Shown here in pieces: positions 16,855 through 24,504 of a stretch of DNA of 32,608 nucleotides. The stretch is from Nitrosovibrio sp. Nv4 (GTDB lineage Bacteria; Pseudomonadota; Gammaproteobacteria; Burkholderiales; Nitrosomonadaceae). The translations under genes and the position numbers were made by a program. The notes below the pieces were generated by a model. It was not told where the DNA came from. It was given only the letters and a program-made list of their open reading frames with translations, and searched no databases. How positions within the stretch are numbered: the first letter of the stretch is position 1; the number at the start of each line of letters is the position of its first letter. The stretch spans positions 1 through 32,608 of the forward strand of contig CAMDAX010000008.1 of NCBI GenBank assembly GCA_945888885.1. The letters run 5' to 3'.

Positions 16855-19800
16855 GGCGAATTTTCCCACAACGGATTCGCGAGACCGTCAATGATATTGA
16901 GCAGGCGTTTAGACAACAGGGGCCAGCGCCTCGCTTCGAGCCATTCCTCGGTATGCTCTAACTTGGAAGCCAGACTGGCGGAGTCGTTTAGCAACTCGCC
17001 GATACCAGTTGCCAGTTGTTCGGAACCGAACCCTGGCAGAACATGCACGACTTCACGCACGTCATCGAAAATCGGCAAGGGCGTGATGGCCACGGGACGC
17101 CCCGACGCTATCCCCATCCGCACAGCCGCGCTGGAAGATTCCTGAGTCTGCTGGTAAGGGTATACTACCAAGTCAGCCATTTGCAGCCATCTCAAGCTCT
17201 CATCATCAGATAGAAAATCTGTTACAAACGTCACTCGATCCCGCAACCCCAGCTCTTCTATAATGTTTTCGCAAGCCTGTTTTTCACTCACAGAATCTGG
17301 TACGGGATAAAGGGCGTTTACGAGCAGCAAGTGGACTTCATCGAGCAGGAAGACGGCATGAATCAGTGCCTGCAGCCCTTTGTGCGGGAGCAGAAAGCCA
17401 TAGCTGGCAACGATGCGCTTGCCGGCAAGCCCGCGCGCAGACTTCAGCGCCGCAGCGTCCACCGGGTGTGGCTGGTAAACTCCGTGGGGGAAATAGACCA
17501 CGTTGTCCACTAACCCGAACCCCTTGAGGCGATTCAGATCGCCCAGGCTATGAACGTACAGGCGGGCCGCATTGCGCAGCGAATCGGCGATGGAGGAAAG
17601 CGAACGGCACTCCGTGCCACGCACCACGTCGGCGGTGGCATGGAAGAAACAGTGCACGGCGACACCGGCAGATTTTAACCGATCGATCACGCCGGCCAGC
17701 GCAGGCAAGCTGAAAAAACCGAAATTGTATTGTATTACCAGTACGGAAATTCCCCGGGTTTGTATTTCGTTGTACAAGTCGTCCAACCGCTCGTCATTAT
17801 GCATGTTCCAGCAACGGACGACATTGCTTCCATCCTCTCCGATCCGGTCGGATATCCGGTTAGCCAGTACGACCAACCGGTCGGCAGGAAAAGTTGCCGG
17901 CAGATTGCGCGAGTAGGCCGCGATCCCGCAGCGAATGTTCCATGTCGTCACCCAGCCAATGATGGGTTCTTTACGTAGCATAGGCATGCTTTCCAGCGCC
18001 TCGACCGCACGTATCGTCTTTTTAGCAACTTGCGCCCAGGTGAAACTGGCCAGCACTTGCTCGCGTGCAGCACGGGTCCGGGCCAAAATTGTACCTTTGT
18101 CCGCCCGGTACACATCACGCATCAACCTGACCAGGTCATCCATGTCCGGTTCGGCCCAAACAGAGCTCTCAACAGCGAGGTGCGATTCGGCTGGGACGAA
18201 CTGATAGTCGCAAAGCCAGGTGGTCTCTGGGGTGCAGAAGCTGCTCTGTCCTCCCCATGCCGTGGTGATAACCGGTAGACCAAAGAGCATGGCCTCCGCC
18301 GCTGGCAACCCCAGGCCCTCTCCGCGTGAAGGTAGCACGAAGGCATCGCAAGCACGGTAGAGCGCTGCTAAACGCGCCTCGGAAAAATCCTCTTCAAGCA
18401 GCACGACTTCCGGGTAGTCCGCGTCCTGGGCACGCAACTGCTTCAGCTGTCTGGCAACGTCATTGTGCGGATTGCGGAAGGTTTTGATGACCAGCACCAC
18501 GTCGTCCAGGGCGCCGAACGCTTTGCCGTAAGCCGCCAGCAGAACATCGACCCCTTTGCGGGGAAAACAAGATGACACATGCAGGAAACGGAACCGCTTG
18601 CCATCCAACGGAACGTCGAGGGCGCAATCCGGCAAATGTAACATGTGATCGGCACCGCCGCCAGTGACGGCAATAGGCACCCGCACACCGCTGTCACGCA
18701 GAATCTTTTCAACGAACGGGGACAATACGGTAACCAGATCAAGCTTGCGATTGAACCAATCGACATAACATGCGGGGAAAGCCGATTCTTCCCAGCCGTA
18801 TGAATGCACCGCGCGCACTACACCGCGCAAGCCGTCGGTACGGGGGGGGTAGCAGAACCGCAGGGTCACATCGGGATCGTCAAGTTTTCCGGCCCTTTCA
18901 TTCATCCGCGCAAGCTGCGGGTATGCGGCGAGAAATGCCGGGTCTGGGGGGTAGTCGCCGCCACCTTCGGTGCTGTGCAATCCGACATCGTAGCCCTGTT
19001 CTTCCAAGGCTTCCGCCAGCTTACGGTTGACGATGGCGAGGCTGTAGTTGGAATCGAACGGACCTTCGATACGCCAGTATGGTTTGGATGGCAACTCCTC
19101 TTCGGACACCGCCGCAGCCGGGCACACACCCAACGTTCTCAGGTAGCCGGCAAGCTGTGCTCTTACTTTCGAAAACAAGAAGCGCCGCAGGTTGGCGCGT
19201 TGGCCCGCAATAATACGACGGCGCAGCCCTGGTTCCGTAGAAGCCAGATAGAGCAGTGCCGCGATTTCTGCAGGGTTCCGGCTATCCAGCAACAGACCGC
19301 CTTCTCCCAGCGTATCCGGAACATTGCCTGCGGCATATGCAACTACGGGCACATCGAAAAGCATGGCTTCTATAAGGGGCATGCCAAAGCCTTCGTGCTC
19401 GCTCATGCAAACAAACAGGTCTGCCGCGCGATAATAGCCATACAATGCTTCATTCGAAATCTTGCCAGTGATTTCAACTGCAGTTCCAATACCCAGCTCG
19501 GCAACCCTTGCGTGGAGGTGGTCCGCATAAGCCGGGCTGGTCACTCCTCCGACGAGTATCAGCCGGGACGGCTCAACGGTAAAGTGGCAGAATTCGGCAA
19601 AAACCTCGAGCAGCAGATCCTGCCGCTTGTTTTCGCTGATCCTTCCAACAAACAGGATATTGAGGGTATCCATTCGCTCGGTGGCCACTTGTGCATCCCA
19701 AGGGATTGACAGGATATGCTCGCAGTCAACGAGCAGGGGCAAGGTCACGGGGGATGCGTAGCCATACTCACGCAATTCACTGCTATTCAATTCCGAATCA

Positions 19801-20186
19801 CCGATGGCGCCAACCAGCCATTCCTTCCAGCGTCCAAGCTGCTCCCTCCCCAGACGGCTGAGCCGCCTCCAGGGGCCTGCCACTGGGAGCAACTCCTCAG
19901 GCGTGATGTTGTGATACACAAGCACCTTGGGCACACGCAGTTCGCTGAGCCATTCTTCGTTTTCGTAGCCAAGGCTATGATGAACAAAGAGCATCTGACC
20001 GGGTTCATCACAAAAGACAGCAGACGGCTTAATTTCCTTCTTCATTTCTGGTGAAATATGGTCGCAGTAAATCTCCGATTTAAAGCCGAGAGACCGAAGC
20101 AGCCTCCGGGTATACAGCATGCCGTTGGTGACCCCGTCGCCGAAGGCGCAGCTCGGATGAAACTGGTGAATCGCGTCAATCTTCAT
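16851..20186 (-). CDS. Three-domain GT-B glycosyltransferase
   Basis: 1111 residues from ATG 20186, starting MKIDAIHQFHPSCAFGDGV; the frame extends to 20225, but TGGAAG precedes the internal ATG. Residue numbers here add 13, counted from 20225. Three successive GT4-like units are visible: about 14-365 with SEHEGFGMPLIEAM (275-288), about 383-745 with SRGEGLGLPAAEAM (633-646), and about 754-1115, where the equivalent segment is degenerate (QESSSAAVRMGIASGRP, 1028-1044). Two active units and one divergent unit suggest a polymerase-like enzyme making a repeating linkage in the cytoplasm. The start overlaps the methyltransferase end by 11 bases. Wzm/Wzt export upstream implies that the glycan is finished on the inner face of the membrane. 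Confidence 0.88.
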   Translation of the reverse strand: MKIDAIHQFHPSCAFGDGVTNGMLYTRRLLRSLGFKSEIYCDHISPEMKKEIKPSAVFCDEPGQMLFVHHSLGYENEEWLSELRVPKVLVYHNITPEELLPVAGPWRRLSRLGREQLGRWKEWLVGAIGDSELNSSELREYGYASPVTLPLLVDCEHILSIPWDAQVATERMDTLNILFVGRISENKRQDLLLEVFAEFCHFTVEPSRLILVGGVTSPAYADHLHARVAELGIGTAVEITGKISNEALYGYYRAADLFVCMSEHEGFGMPLIEAMLFDVPVVAYAAGNVPDTLGEGGLLLDSRNPAEIAALLYLASTEPGLRRRIIAGQRANLRRFLFSKVRAQLAGYLRTLGVCPAAAVSEEELPSKPYWRIEGPFDSNYSLAIVNRKLAEALEEQGYDVGLHSTEGGGDYPPDPAFLAAYPQLARMNERAGKLDDPDVTLRFCYPPRTDGLRGVVRAVHSYGWEESAFPACYVDWFNRKLDLVTVLSPFVEKILRDSGVRVPIAVTGGGADHMLHLPDCALDVPLDGKRFRFLHVSSCFPRKGVDVLLAAYGKAFGALDDVVLVIKTFRNPHNDVARQLKQLRAQDADYPEVVLLEEDFSEARLAALYRACDAFVLPSRGEGLGLPAAEAMLFGLPVITTAWGGQSSFCTPETTWLCDYQFVPAESHLAVESSVWAEPDMDDLVRLMRDVYRADKGTILARTRAAREQVLASFTWAQVAKKTIRAVEALESMPMLRKEPIIGWVTTWNIRCGIAAYSRNLPATFPADRLVVLANRISDRIGEDGSNVVRCWNMHNDERLDDLYNEIQTRGISVLVIQYNFGFFSLPALAGVIDRLKSAGVAVHCFFHATADVVRGTECRSLSSIADSLRNAARLYVHSLGDLNRLKGFGLVDNVVYFPHGVYQPHPVDAAALKSARGLAGKRIVASYGFLLPHKGLQALIHAVFLLDEVHLLLVNALYPVPDSVSEKQACENIIEELGLRDRVTFVTDFLSDDESLRWLQMADLVVYPYQQTQESSSAAVRMGIASGRPVAITPLPIFDDVREVVHVLPGFGSEQLATGIGELLNDSASLASKLEHTEEWLEARRWPLLSKRLLNIIDGLANPLWENSP

Positions 20187-21417
20187 GGCGCTTCCAGGCC
20201 AGCAACGCGTAATCCTGCGGACCAAACATCAGTTCGTTGAAGCGCTTGGCCAACTCCCCTTCCTGAGCCACCTGGTGATCCACCGGATAAGGATTAAGAC
20301 GGAGAATGGAGGTGCGGGCAAAACCACGTTGTCTTGCCATAAATTGCGCTACCAATGGAGGAATAGGATGGAGGTGGGTGGGATCATTGTAAAAATTGCA
20401 GGCCCCGACCTGCAAGTTTTCCGGGTTAGGCGTTTCGAATATCGCTATGCCGGTCTGATGCAGCGTGCGTAGCACTTCGTCGATGAGCTGAAGCAATGAT
20501 TCCAGCGGCAAATGTTCTATGATATGGAAACCGGTCACGACATCCAGGCTCTTGTCCGGGAGGCCTTTCAGATAGGTGAGGGCGTCCTCATACTCAACAT
20601 AAAATCCCTTCTTACGAACGTACCTGACCATTTCCAGGTCAGAATCGACACCCTTTATGTCATATCCCTGCTCGGACAGAAGTTCCAGCCACTCGCCGCG
20701 ACCGCAGCCGATATCCAGAACAGTCAATGGGGAAGACTTCACTACGGCCATTTTATTAAGATATTGCAGATAGGGCCGCTGGCGTGACTTGATACTCTCT
20801 CTACTCCCCCGAAAGTGGTTTTCGAAAGCCAGGTAAAAGCCCTCCATGAAAGTGTCACTCCGCAGCGGCGCTCCTGCTGCGTAAGGCGCGGGAGAGGGGG
20901 CATACTCGGACAACCGGTGTTCCACGTTTCTGGCCACCCGGGTTATGTCAGCCATACAGTTGTCAAGATAGATATCAGTCTGTCGAACCCGTTCATTCGC
21001 TGCTTCCTGCGCCACAGCTACCTCTGTCAGCCGTTGCTGCAATTCCTCATTGCGGTGGTGGAGCAGAGCAAGCTGTTGCATAAGTTGGGTGCGAAACTTT
21101 CCCGATTGCGCCAGGCTATGCAGCCAGTAAGAAAACTGACCTAACCCAGGAAGCAGGCGCACCCTCGCTCTCCAGCCCAGCCCTGGAGAAGAAAACCCCC
21201 TCCAGAACCGCAATATTCCTGTCAGCCAGGCTCCGACAAGAGGAATCGATTTAAGCCAGGACCTGAATCGGGACTGCCAACCAGGAAGCGGCGGCGGAGC
21301 GCAAACAGGCGCAACGGGCACAAACCAGGGATTCGCGCACCAACGTTTCGTCACTACCCACGAGGTTTTATCAATGAGATCTTGCAGATCGATTCTTGAA
21401 TTATTGGGCTTGATCAT
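20176..21417 (-). CDS. SAM-dependent methyltransferase with coiled coil, possible glycan chain terminator
   Basis: 413 residues. The N-terminal 100 residues are Pro/Trp-rich with amphipathic stretches. Residues about 104-170 look like a coiled coil, FYLAFENHFRGSRESIKSR lies at 194-212, and a class I methyltransferase domain follows with motif I VLDIGCGRGEW (233-243), an HIIEHL segment and an IFETPNPEN strand. In ABC-transporter-dependent O-antigen systems a methyltransferase on a coiled coil (WbdD type) caps the chain, and the Wzt C-terminal domain recognises the cap; here both components are present. No kinase domain is attached, unlike E. coli O9a WbdD. It overlaps the three-domain glycosyltransferase by 11 bases. 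Confidence 0.85.
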   Translation of the reverse strand: MIKPNNSRIDLQDLIDKTSWVVTKRWCANPWFVPVAPVCAPPPLPGWQSRFRSWLKSIPLVGAWLTGILRFWRGFSSPGLGWRARVRLLPGLGQFSYWLHSLAQSGKFRTQLMQQLALLHHRNEELQQRLTEVAVAQEAANERVRQTDIYLDNCMADITRVARNVEHRLSEYAPSPAPYAAGAPLRSDTFMEGFYLAFENHFRGSRESIKSRQRPYLQYLNKMAVVKSSPLTVLDIGCGRGEWLELLSEQGYDIKGVDSDLEMVRYVRKKGFYVEYEDALTYLKGLPDKSLDVVTGFHIIEHLPLESLLQLIDEVLRTLHQTGIAIFETPNPENLQVGACNFYNDPTHLHPIPPLVAQFMARQRGFARTSILRLNPYPVDHQVAQEGELAKRFNELMFGPQDYALLAWKRHED

Positions 21418-21466
21418 TAGCCAATTACCGCTAATGGGTTTTGATTGCTCATCACGTCATCTCCCG

Positions 21467-21601
21467 CTACATCTTCAATGTGACAATCAAGCAGCAATTG
21501 CAGACACTTAATAAAAAAGCGTGCGCACCCAGTCGCGATTTGATCATCTCGCGGGAAACACGGTGGCGACCTTTGAAGGCTCGGTATAGCAAATCGTTCA
21601 T
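21467..21601 (-). pseudogene. Methyltransferase remnant between wzt and the methyltransferase gene
   Basis: A 44-codon frame starts at ATG 21601, overlapping the wzt stop as ATGA. Its first 24 residues (MNDLLYRAFKGRHRVSREMI, then KSRL) match the conserved entry segment of this methyltransferase family and align with residues 195-213 of the downstream enzyme at about 11 of 19 positions. The frame then turns into unrelated Cys/Leu-rich sequence and stops at 21467. No SAM-binding motif remains. A stretch of six T lies where the frame may have slipped. This is most likely the 5' end of a former methyltransferase gene. Confidence 0.6.
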
Positions 21602-22818
21602 CGCGTTATCTCAACTCTCGGTTCCAACCAGTTGCAACCAACAAAGACTTTACGGCTAGCATTGGCAACTGTGAACAAAAGCGCCAGATCGCGCCATTCA
21701 TAGTTGTTGATCAGGTGGGTGTCACCACTGTGCAACGCGGTGGCTATCGAATAACTGCCCGGCCCGAGATTAACTGGAAAGGTAAACCGGTATTCAGCTA
21801 AATCTCCCGTCTGCATGTCATGCAGCGGCAAGTTCATGTGGTGCGTGTTGGTGCCATACATCGGCTGACCCAAGCGGTCTTTAATCATGTAGCCCAACAC
21901 CACGCCAGGTACAGGCGCGTTAGCTTGCACTTTGACATACAGGGTTACAGTTGCGCCCACATTCACCATTTCCACCGCTTCACCGCGTTCATTGAGTAAG
22001 GCGATTTCCACAACGGCGGCTTCGTTTGTACCCGAGATGGTTTGCACTCGTCCATTCTCTGTTTTTTTCTGCGCAACGGTTGAATTTTCACGCTCCGCGA
22101 TCAACGCATTGTAGAAATCCACCACCTCTTCGGGGCCTCCCTCCTTAGTAACGCGACCTGAGTCCAGAAGGATGGCGCGATCACAAATGGATAGAATGGC
22201 GCCTTTATCGTGTGAGACAATTAGCAGGGTGCTGCCTTGCTTGCGAAACTCACGAATACGCTCAAAACTTTTGTGCTGGAAGTAGGCATCACCCACTGAC
22301 AGCGCTTCATCCACAATCAGCACGTCTGGCCGCTTCGCCGTGGCCAAACTGAATGCCAGGCGCATCTGCATGCCGCTGGAATACACGCGCACAGGCTGAT
22401 CGATGTAGTCGCCAATTTCTGCAAAGGCTTCAATGCTGGGCATGAGTTTTTGCACCTCGGCGGCCTGCAAGCCCAGCAATTGTCCGGCCACAATAACATT
22501 TTGTCTGCCGCTGAAATCAGGGTGAAAGCCCATACCCAGCTCCAGCAAGGCAGCTACATACCCTTGCAGATAAACTTCCCCTGTGGTGGGCTGTGTGGTG
22601 CCAGTGATCAATTTCAGAAGCGTGCTTTTGCCCGCGCCATTAATTCCGATAATGCCTACGGTTTCACCTGACGCAACATTGAAGTTGATGTCCTGCAAAA
22701 CCCACTTAAGCGTATGGTGTGATTTAGCTCCCGGACTCAGCCACTCCGCCAGGCGCGACCAACGAGTGGGGTATTGCTTGTAGGCTTTGCCTAGATTAGT
22801 AACGCAGATGGAACCCAT
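21598..22818 (-). CDS. wzt: Polysaccharide ABC exporter ATPase Wzt with C-terminal glycan-binding domain
   Basis: 406 residues. The ABC ATPase domain has Walker A GINGAGKST (58-66), signature YSSGMQMR (146-153), Walker B VLIVDE (166-171) and the switch histidine H203. After about residue 240 a separate beta-rich domain (about 265-400) follows, the Wzt C-terminal fold that in O9a-type systems binds the capped non-reducing end of the glycan. It pairs with the Wzm permease, 91 bases upstream, to export a lipid-linked polysaccharide across the inner membrane. The presence of the extra domain points to a chain-terminating modification, probably by the downstream methyltransferase. Confidence 0.93.
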   Translation of the reverse strand: MGSICVTNLGKAYKQYPTRWSRLAEWLSPGAKSHHTLKWVLQDINFNVASGETVGIIGINGAGKSTLLKLITGTTQPTTGEVYLQGYVAALLELGMGFHPDFSGRQNVIVAGQLLGLQAAEVQKLMPSIEAFAEIGDYIDQPVRVYSSGMQMRLAFSLATAKRPDVLIVDEALSVGDAYFQHKSFERIREFRKQGSTLLIVSHDKGAILSICDRAILLDSGRVTKEGGPEEVVDFYNALIAERENSTVAQKKTENGRVQTISGTNEAAVVEIALLNERGEAVEMVNVGATVTLYVKVQANAPVPGVVLGYMIKDRLGQPMYGTNTHHMNLPLHDMQTGDLAEYRFTFPVNLGPGSYSIATALHSGDTHLINNYEWRDLALLFTVANASRKVFVGCNWLEPRVEITR

Positions 22819-22909
22819 TGTTCTTCTTCACATAAATACCATATCAATGTAGACGGCAGGGTGCATTCCCTGCGCCAGGATACGCCAAGTAAACAGGGTA
22901 ACTCCAAAC

Positions 22910-23704
22910 TCAAAGTTCATCCACCATTTCACCTGCCCGTTTGCGAAAAAGCTGCAGGCCCACAGCACAAAGTAGCAACCCCACCATAAAAACCGGCGCT
23001 AACTGTTGCCATTGGGGGAGTTCGCCGCGCACCAGTATGCCCTGATACGCCAGGATGATGAGAGTCATGGGGTTCCACATGATCAGCTCTTGTCCCCAGT
23101 CCGGCAGGGTGGAGAGCGGGTAAATAATGGGTGTGAGCCAAAACCAGAATTGCAGCACAATACCAAAAAACTGTCCCACATCGCGAAAAAAAACATTCAA
23201 CACGCCAATATTCAAGCCCAGCCCTACTGCAAAAACAATATGCACCAGTAGAATGGGAGCCAGCGCCAGATAGACCCAGCCTGGAAAACTGTCAGAGGCT
23301 ATTAGAAAAACCGTGAATAAACCAAAAATGATAGAGAACCCCAGGCAGGCGCTGAGTACCACAATAATAGGCAGGATAATGCGCGGGAAGCTCAACTTTT
23401 TAAGCAGGTTCGCATTGTCAATGAACATGCTCTGGCTACGCCCAACGATTTCTGAGAATAACCCCCAAGTCAAAACTCCCGCGCATAAAAATATGCTGTA
23501 GCCAAAAGTACTATCGACACCCGGCAGCCGGGCGCTCATAACATTGGCAAATATCAGGGTGTAAACCAGTATTTGAGCCAGTGGCTGCAGTACCAACCAT
23601 GCAGCGCCGAGCATGGAGTTGCGGTAGCGCGACGTAAATTCCCGCTTGACACTACCCAGAATGAAACCACGAAATCGATAGATATCGGACAAGTATGGCG
23701 GCAT
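22910..23704 (-). CDS. wzm: Polysaccharide ABC exporter permease Wzm
   Basis: 264 residues with six predicted membrane helices and the ABC-2 permease layout. The cytoplasmic N-terminus ends in SVKREFTSRYRNSMLGAAWL, followed by LVLQPLAQILVYTLIFANVM; the sequence ends with KRAGEMVDEL. It forms the channel with Wzt for export of O-antigen-like or capsule-like polysaccharide. It is the first gene of the minus-strand glycan operon that ends with the acyltransferase. A TTGATG-N6-CATCAA palindrome (23731-23748) lies about 30 bases before the ATG and may be an operator. Confidence 0.93.
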   Translation of the reverse strand: MPPYLSDIYRFRGFILGSVKREFTSRYRNSMLGAAWLVLQPLAQILVYTLIFANVMSARLPGVDSTFGYSIFLCAGVLTWGLFSEIVGRSQSMFIDNANLLKKLSFPRIILPIIVVLSACLGFSIIFGLFTVFLIASDSFPGWVYLALAPILLVHIVFAVGLGLNIGVLNVFFRDVGQFFGIVLQFWFWLTPIIYPLSTLPDWGQELIMWNPMTLIILAYQGILVRGELPQWQQLAPVFMVGLLLCAVGLQLFRKRAGEMVDEL

Positions 23705-23902
23705 AGCGAATTCTATGGGATCAGGCTCGGTTGATGCGAGTTCATCAATAAGGGCCTAGGGTAGCATATTTCAGCGGTGAGGGAGCAGAGCAAAGACATA
23801 CCCGTCCCCATGAATAAAATCACAGGAACAATCAACATGGTTTTAGGTATTGAGACCGTGGCGAAACGTTAAGTTTACCGGAGATTCCTCTAAAATCCAA
23901 AT

Positions 23903-24075
23903 CCCAGCACGATGCTTCGTTACTCAGTAGTCAAGAACTATAGCTACAAAAACGGTGCTGAAACCAGCATGAAACAATGATTGTGTGTTTCAATAAATGC
24001 TGGGTAGTGAGTAATTACAACAAAAAATACTTGCTCCGCTTTAACCCGGCGAGGCACAGGATTAACCGGAGCAAG
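23903..24075. other. Nested inverted repeats, possible structured RNA or MITE-like remnant
   Basis: TTACTCA (23920-23926) pairs with TGAGTAA (24008-24014). CCAGCAT plus GAAAC (23964-23975) pairs with GTTTC (23987-23991) and ATGCTGG (23997-24003). CTTGCTCCG (24030-24038) pairs with CGGAGCAAG (24067-24075). CCCAGCA (23903-23909) is an alternative partner for TGCTGGG. Such density is unusual for a plain spacer, but I recognise no known RNA family. Confidence 0.35.
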
Positions 24076-24132
24076 CAAACGAGAAGGATGAGGAAGGAAT
24101 CACGCAGCGGGATCTAAGGCTAAAGTAGCGTT

Positions 24133-24152
24133 AATGCTCTCATGAGAGCATT
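24133..24152. promoter_or_regulatory. 20-bp perfect palindrome
   Basis: AATGCTCTCATGAGAGCATT is a perfect palindrome with no central spacer, about 180 bases upstream of the CRP-type box of the T1SS operon. It is a good candidate operator for a dimeric regulator; no regulator for it is identified in the window. Confidence 0.45.
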
Positions 24153-24330
24153 GCTTCAATCCGAATGATGAAAGATAATGTTGCTGCGGCGCGCAGGCTG
24201 TTCGATGTCGTGCAAATTTCTGGAGCCAGTTCTCTGTCAAGAAGGGCTAAATCAGATCCCATTGATTATTGTTAATGCAAGAAAAAATTCTTTGCATGAT
24301 ATACAGAATTATTGTAATCTGCGCGGAGTT

Positions 24331-24374
24331 TGTGATATGCGTCACATTTTAATAGTGGGATAATTATCGATAAT
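24331..24374 (+). promoter_or_regulatory. CRP-type class II promoter of the T1SS operon
   Basis: TGTGATATGCGTCACA (24331-24346) matches both half-sites of the CRP consensus perfectly. GATAAT (24369-24374) lies 30.5 bases downstream of the box centre and can serve as the -10, giving a start near 24381, a box at about -41 to -43, and a 5' leader of about 124 bases before ATG 24505. The geometry is identical to that at 12869-12912. Confidence 0.7.
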
Positions 24375-24504
24375 TGCGCGCTGGTCGCATAACAATTAAA
24401 AGCAATGGCAATCTGTTTGCTGCTATTTATAAAACTTACCTTTATCGCGGCACTGCTTGTTACCGATTACATACATACCTTTTGTGCACTGACTGTTCCA
24501 GATA

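Larger units (their letters stand above)
23705..24504. other. 800-bp divergent regulatory region with several inverted repeats
   Basis: Between wzm (minus) and the T1SS operon (plus) I see no credible gene; a 61-codon frame at 24178-24363 overlaps the CRP-type promoter and has no homology I recognise. The region holds a palindrome at 23731-23748, nested inverted repeats at 23903-24075, a 20-bp palindrome at 24133-24152, an imperfect inverted repeat TGCAAGAA/TTCTTTGCA near 24275-24296, and the CRP-type promoter at 24331-24374. Confidence 0.6.

Noticed and set aside
23731-23748. FNR-type site upstream of wzm
   Set aside because: TTGAT and ATCAA halves are present but separated by 8 bases instead of the 4 in the FNR consensus; kept only as an unassigned palindrome.
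23811-23873. 20-codon ORF starting MNKITGTIN in the divergent region
   Set aside because: No ribosome-binding site and too short to judge; nothing else supports it.
24178-24363. 61-codon plus-strand ORF before the T1SS operon
   Set aside because: It overlaps the CRP-type box, has no recognisable motif and no good ribosome-binding site; the Cys-rich translation looks random.
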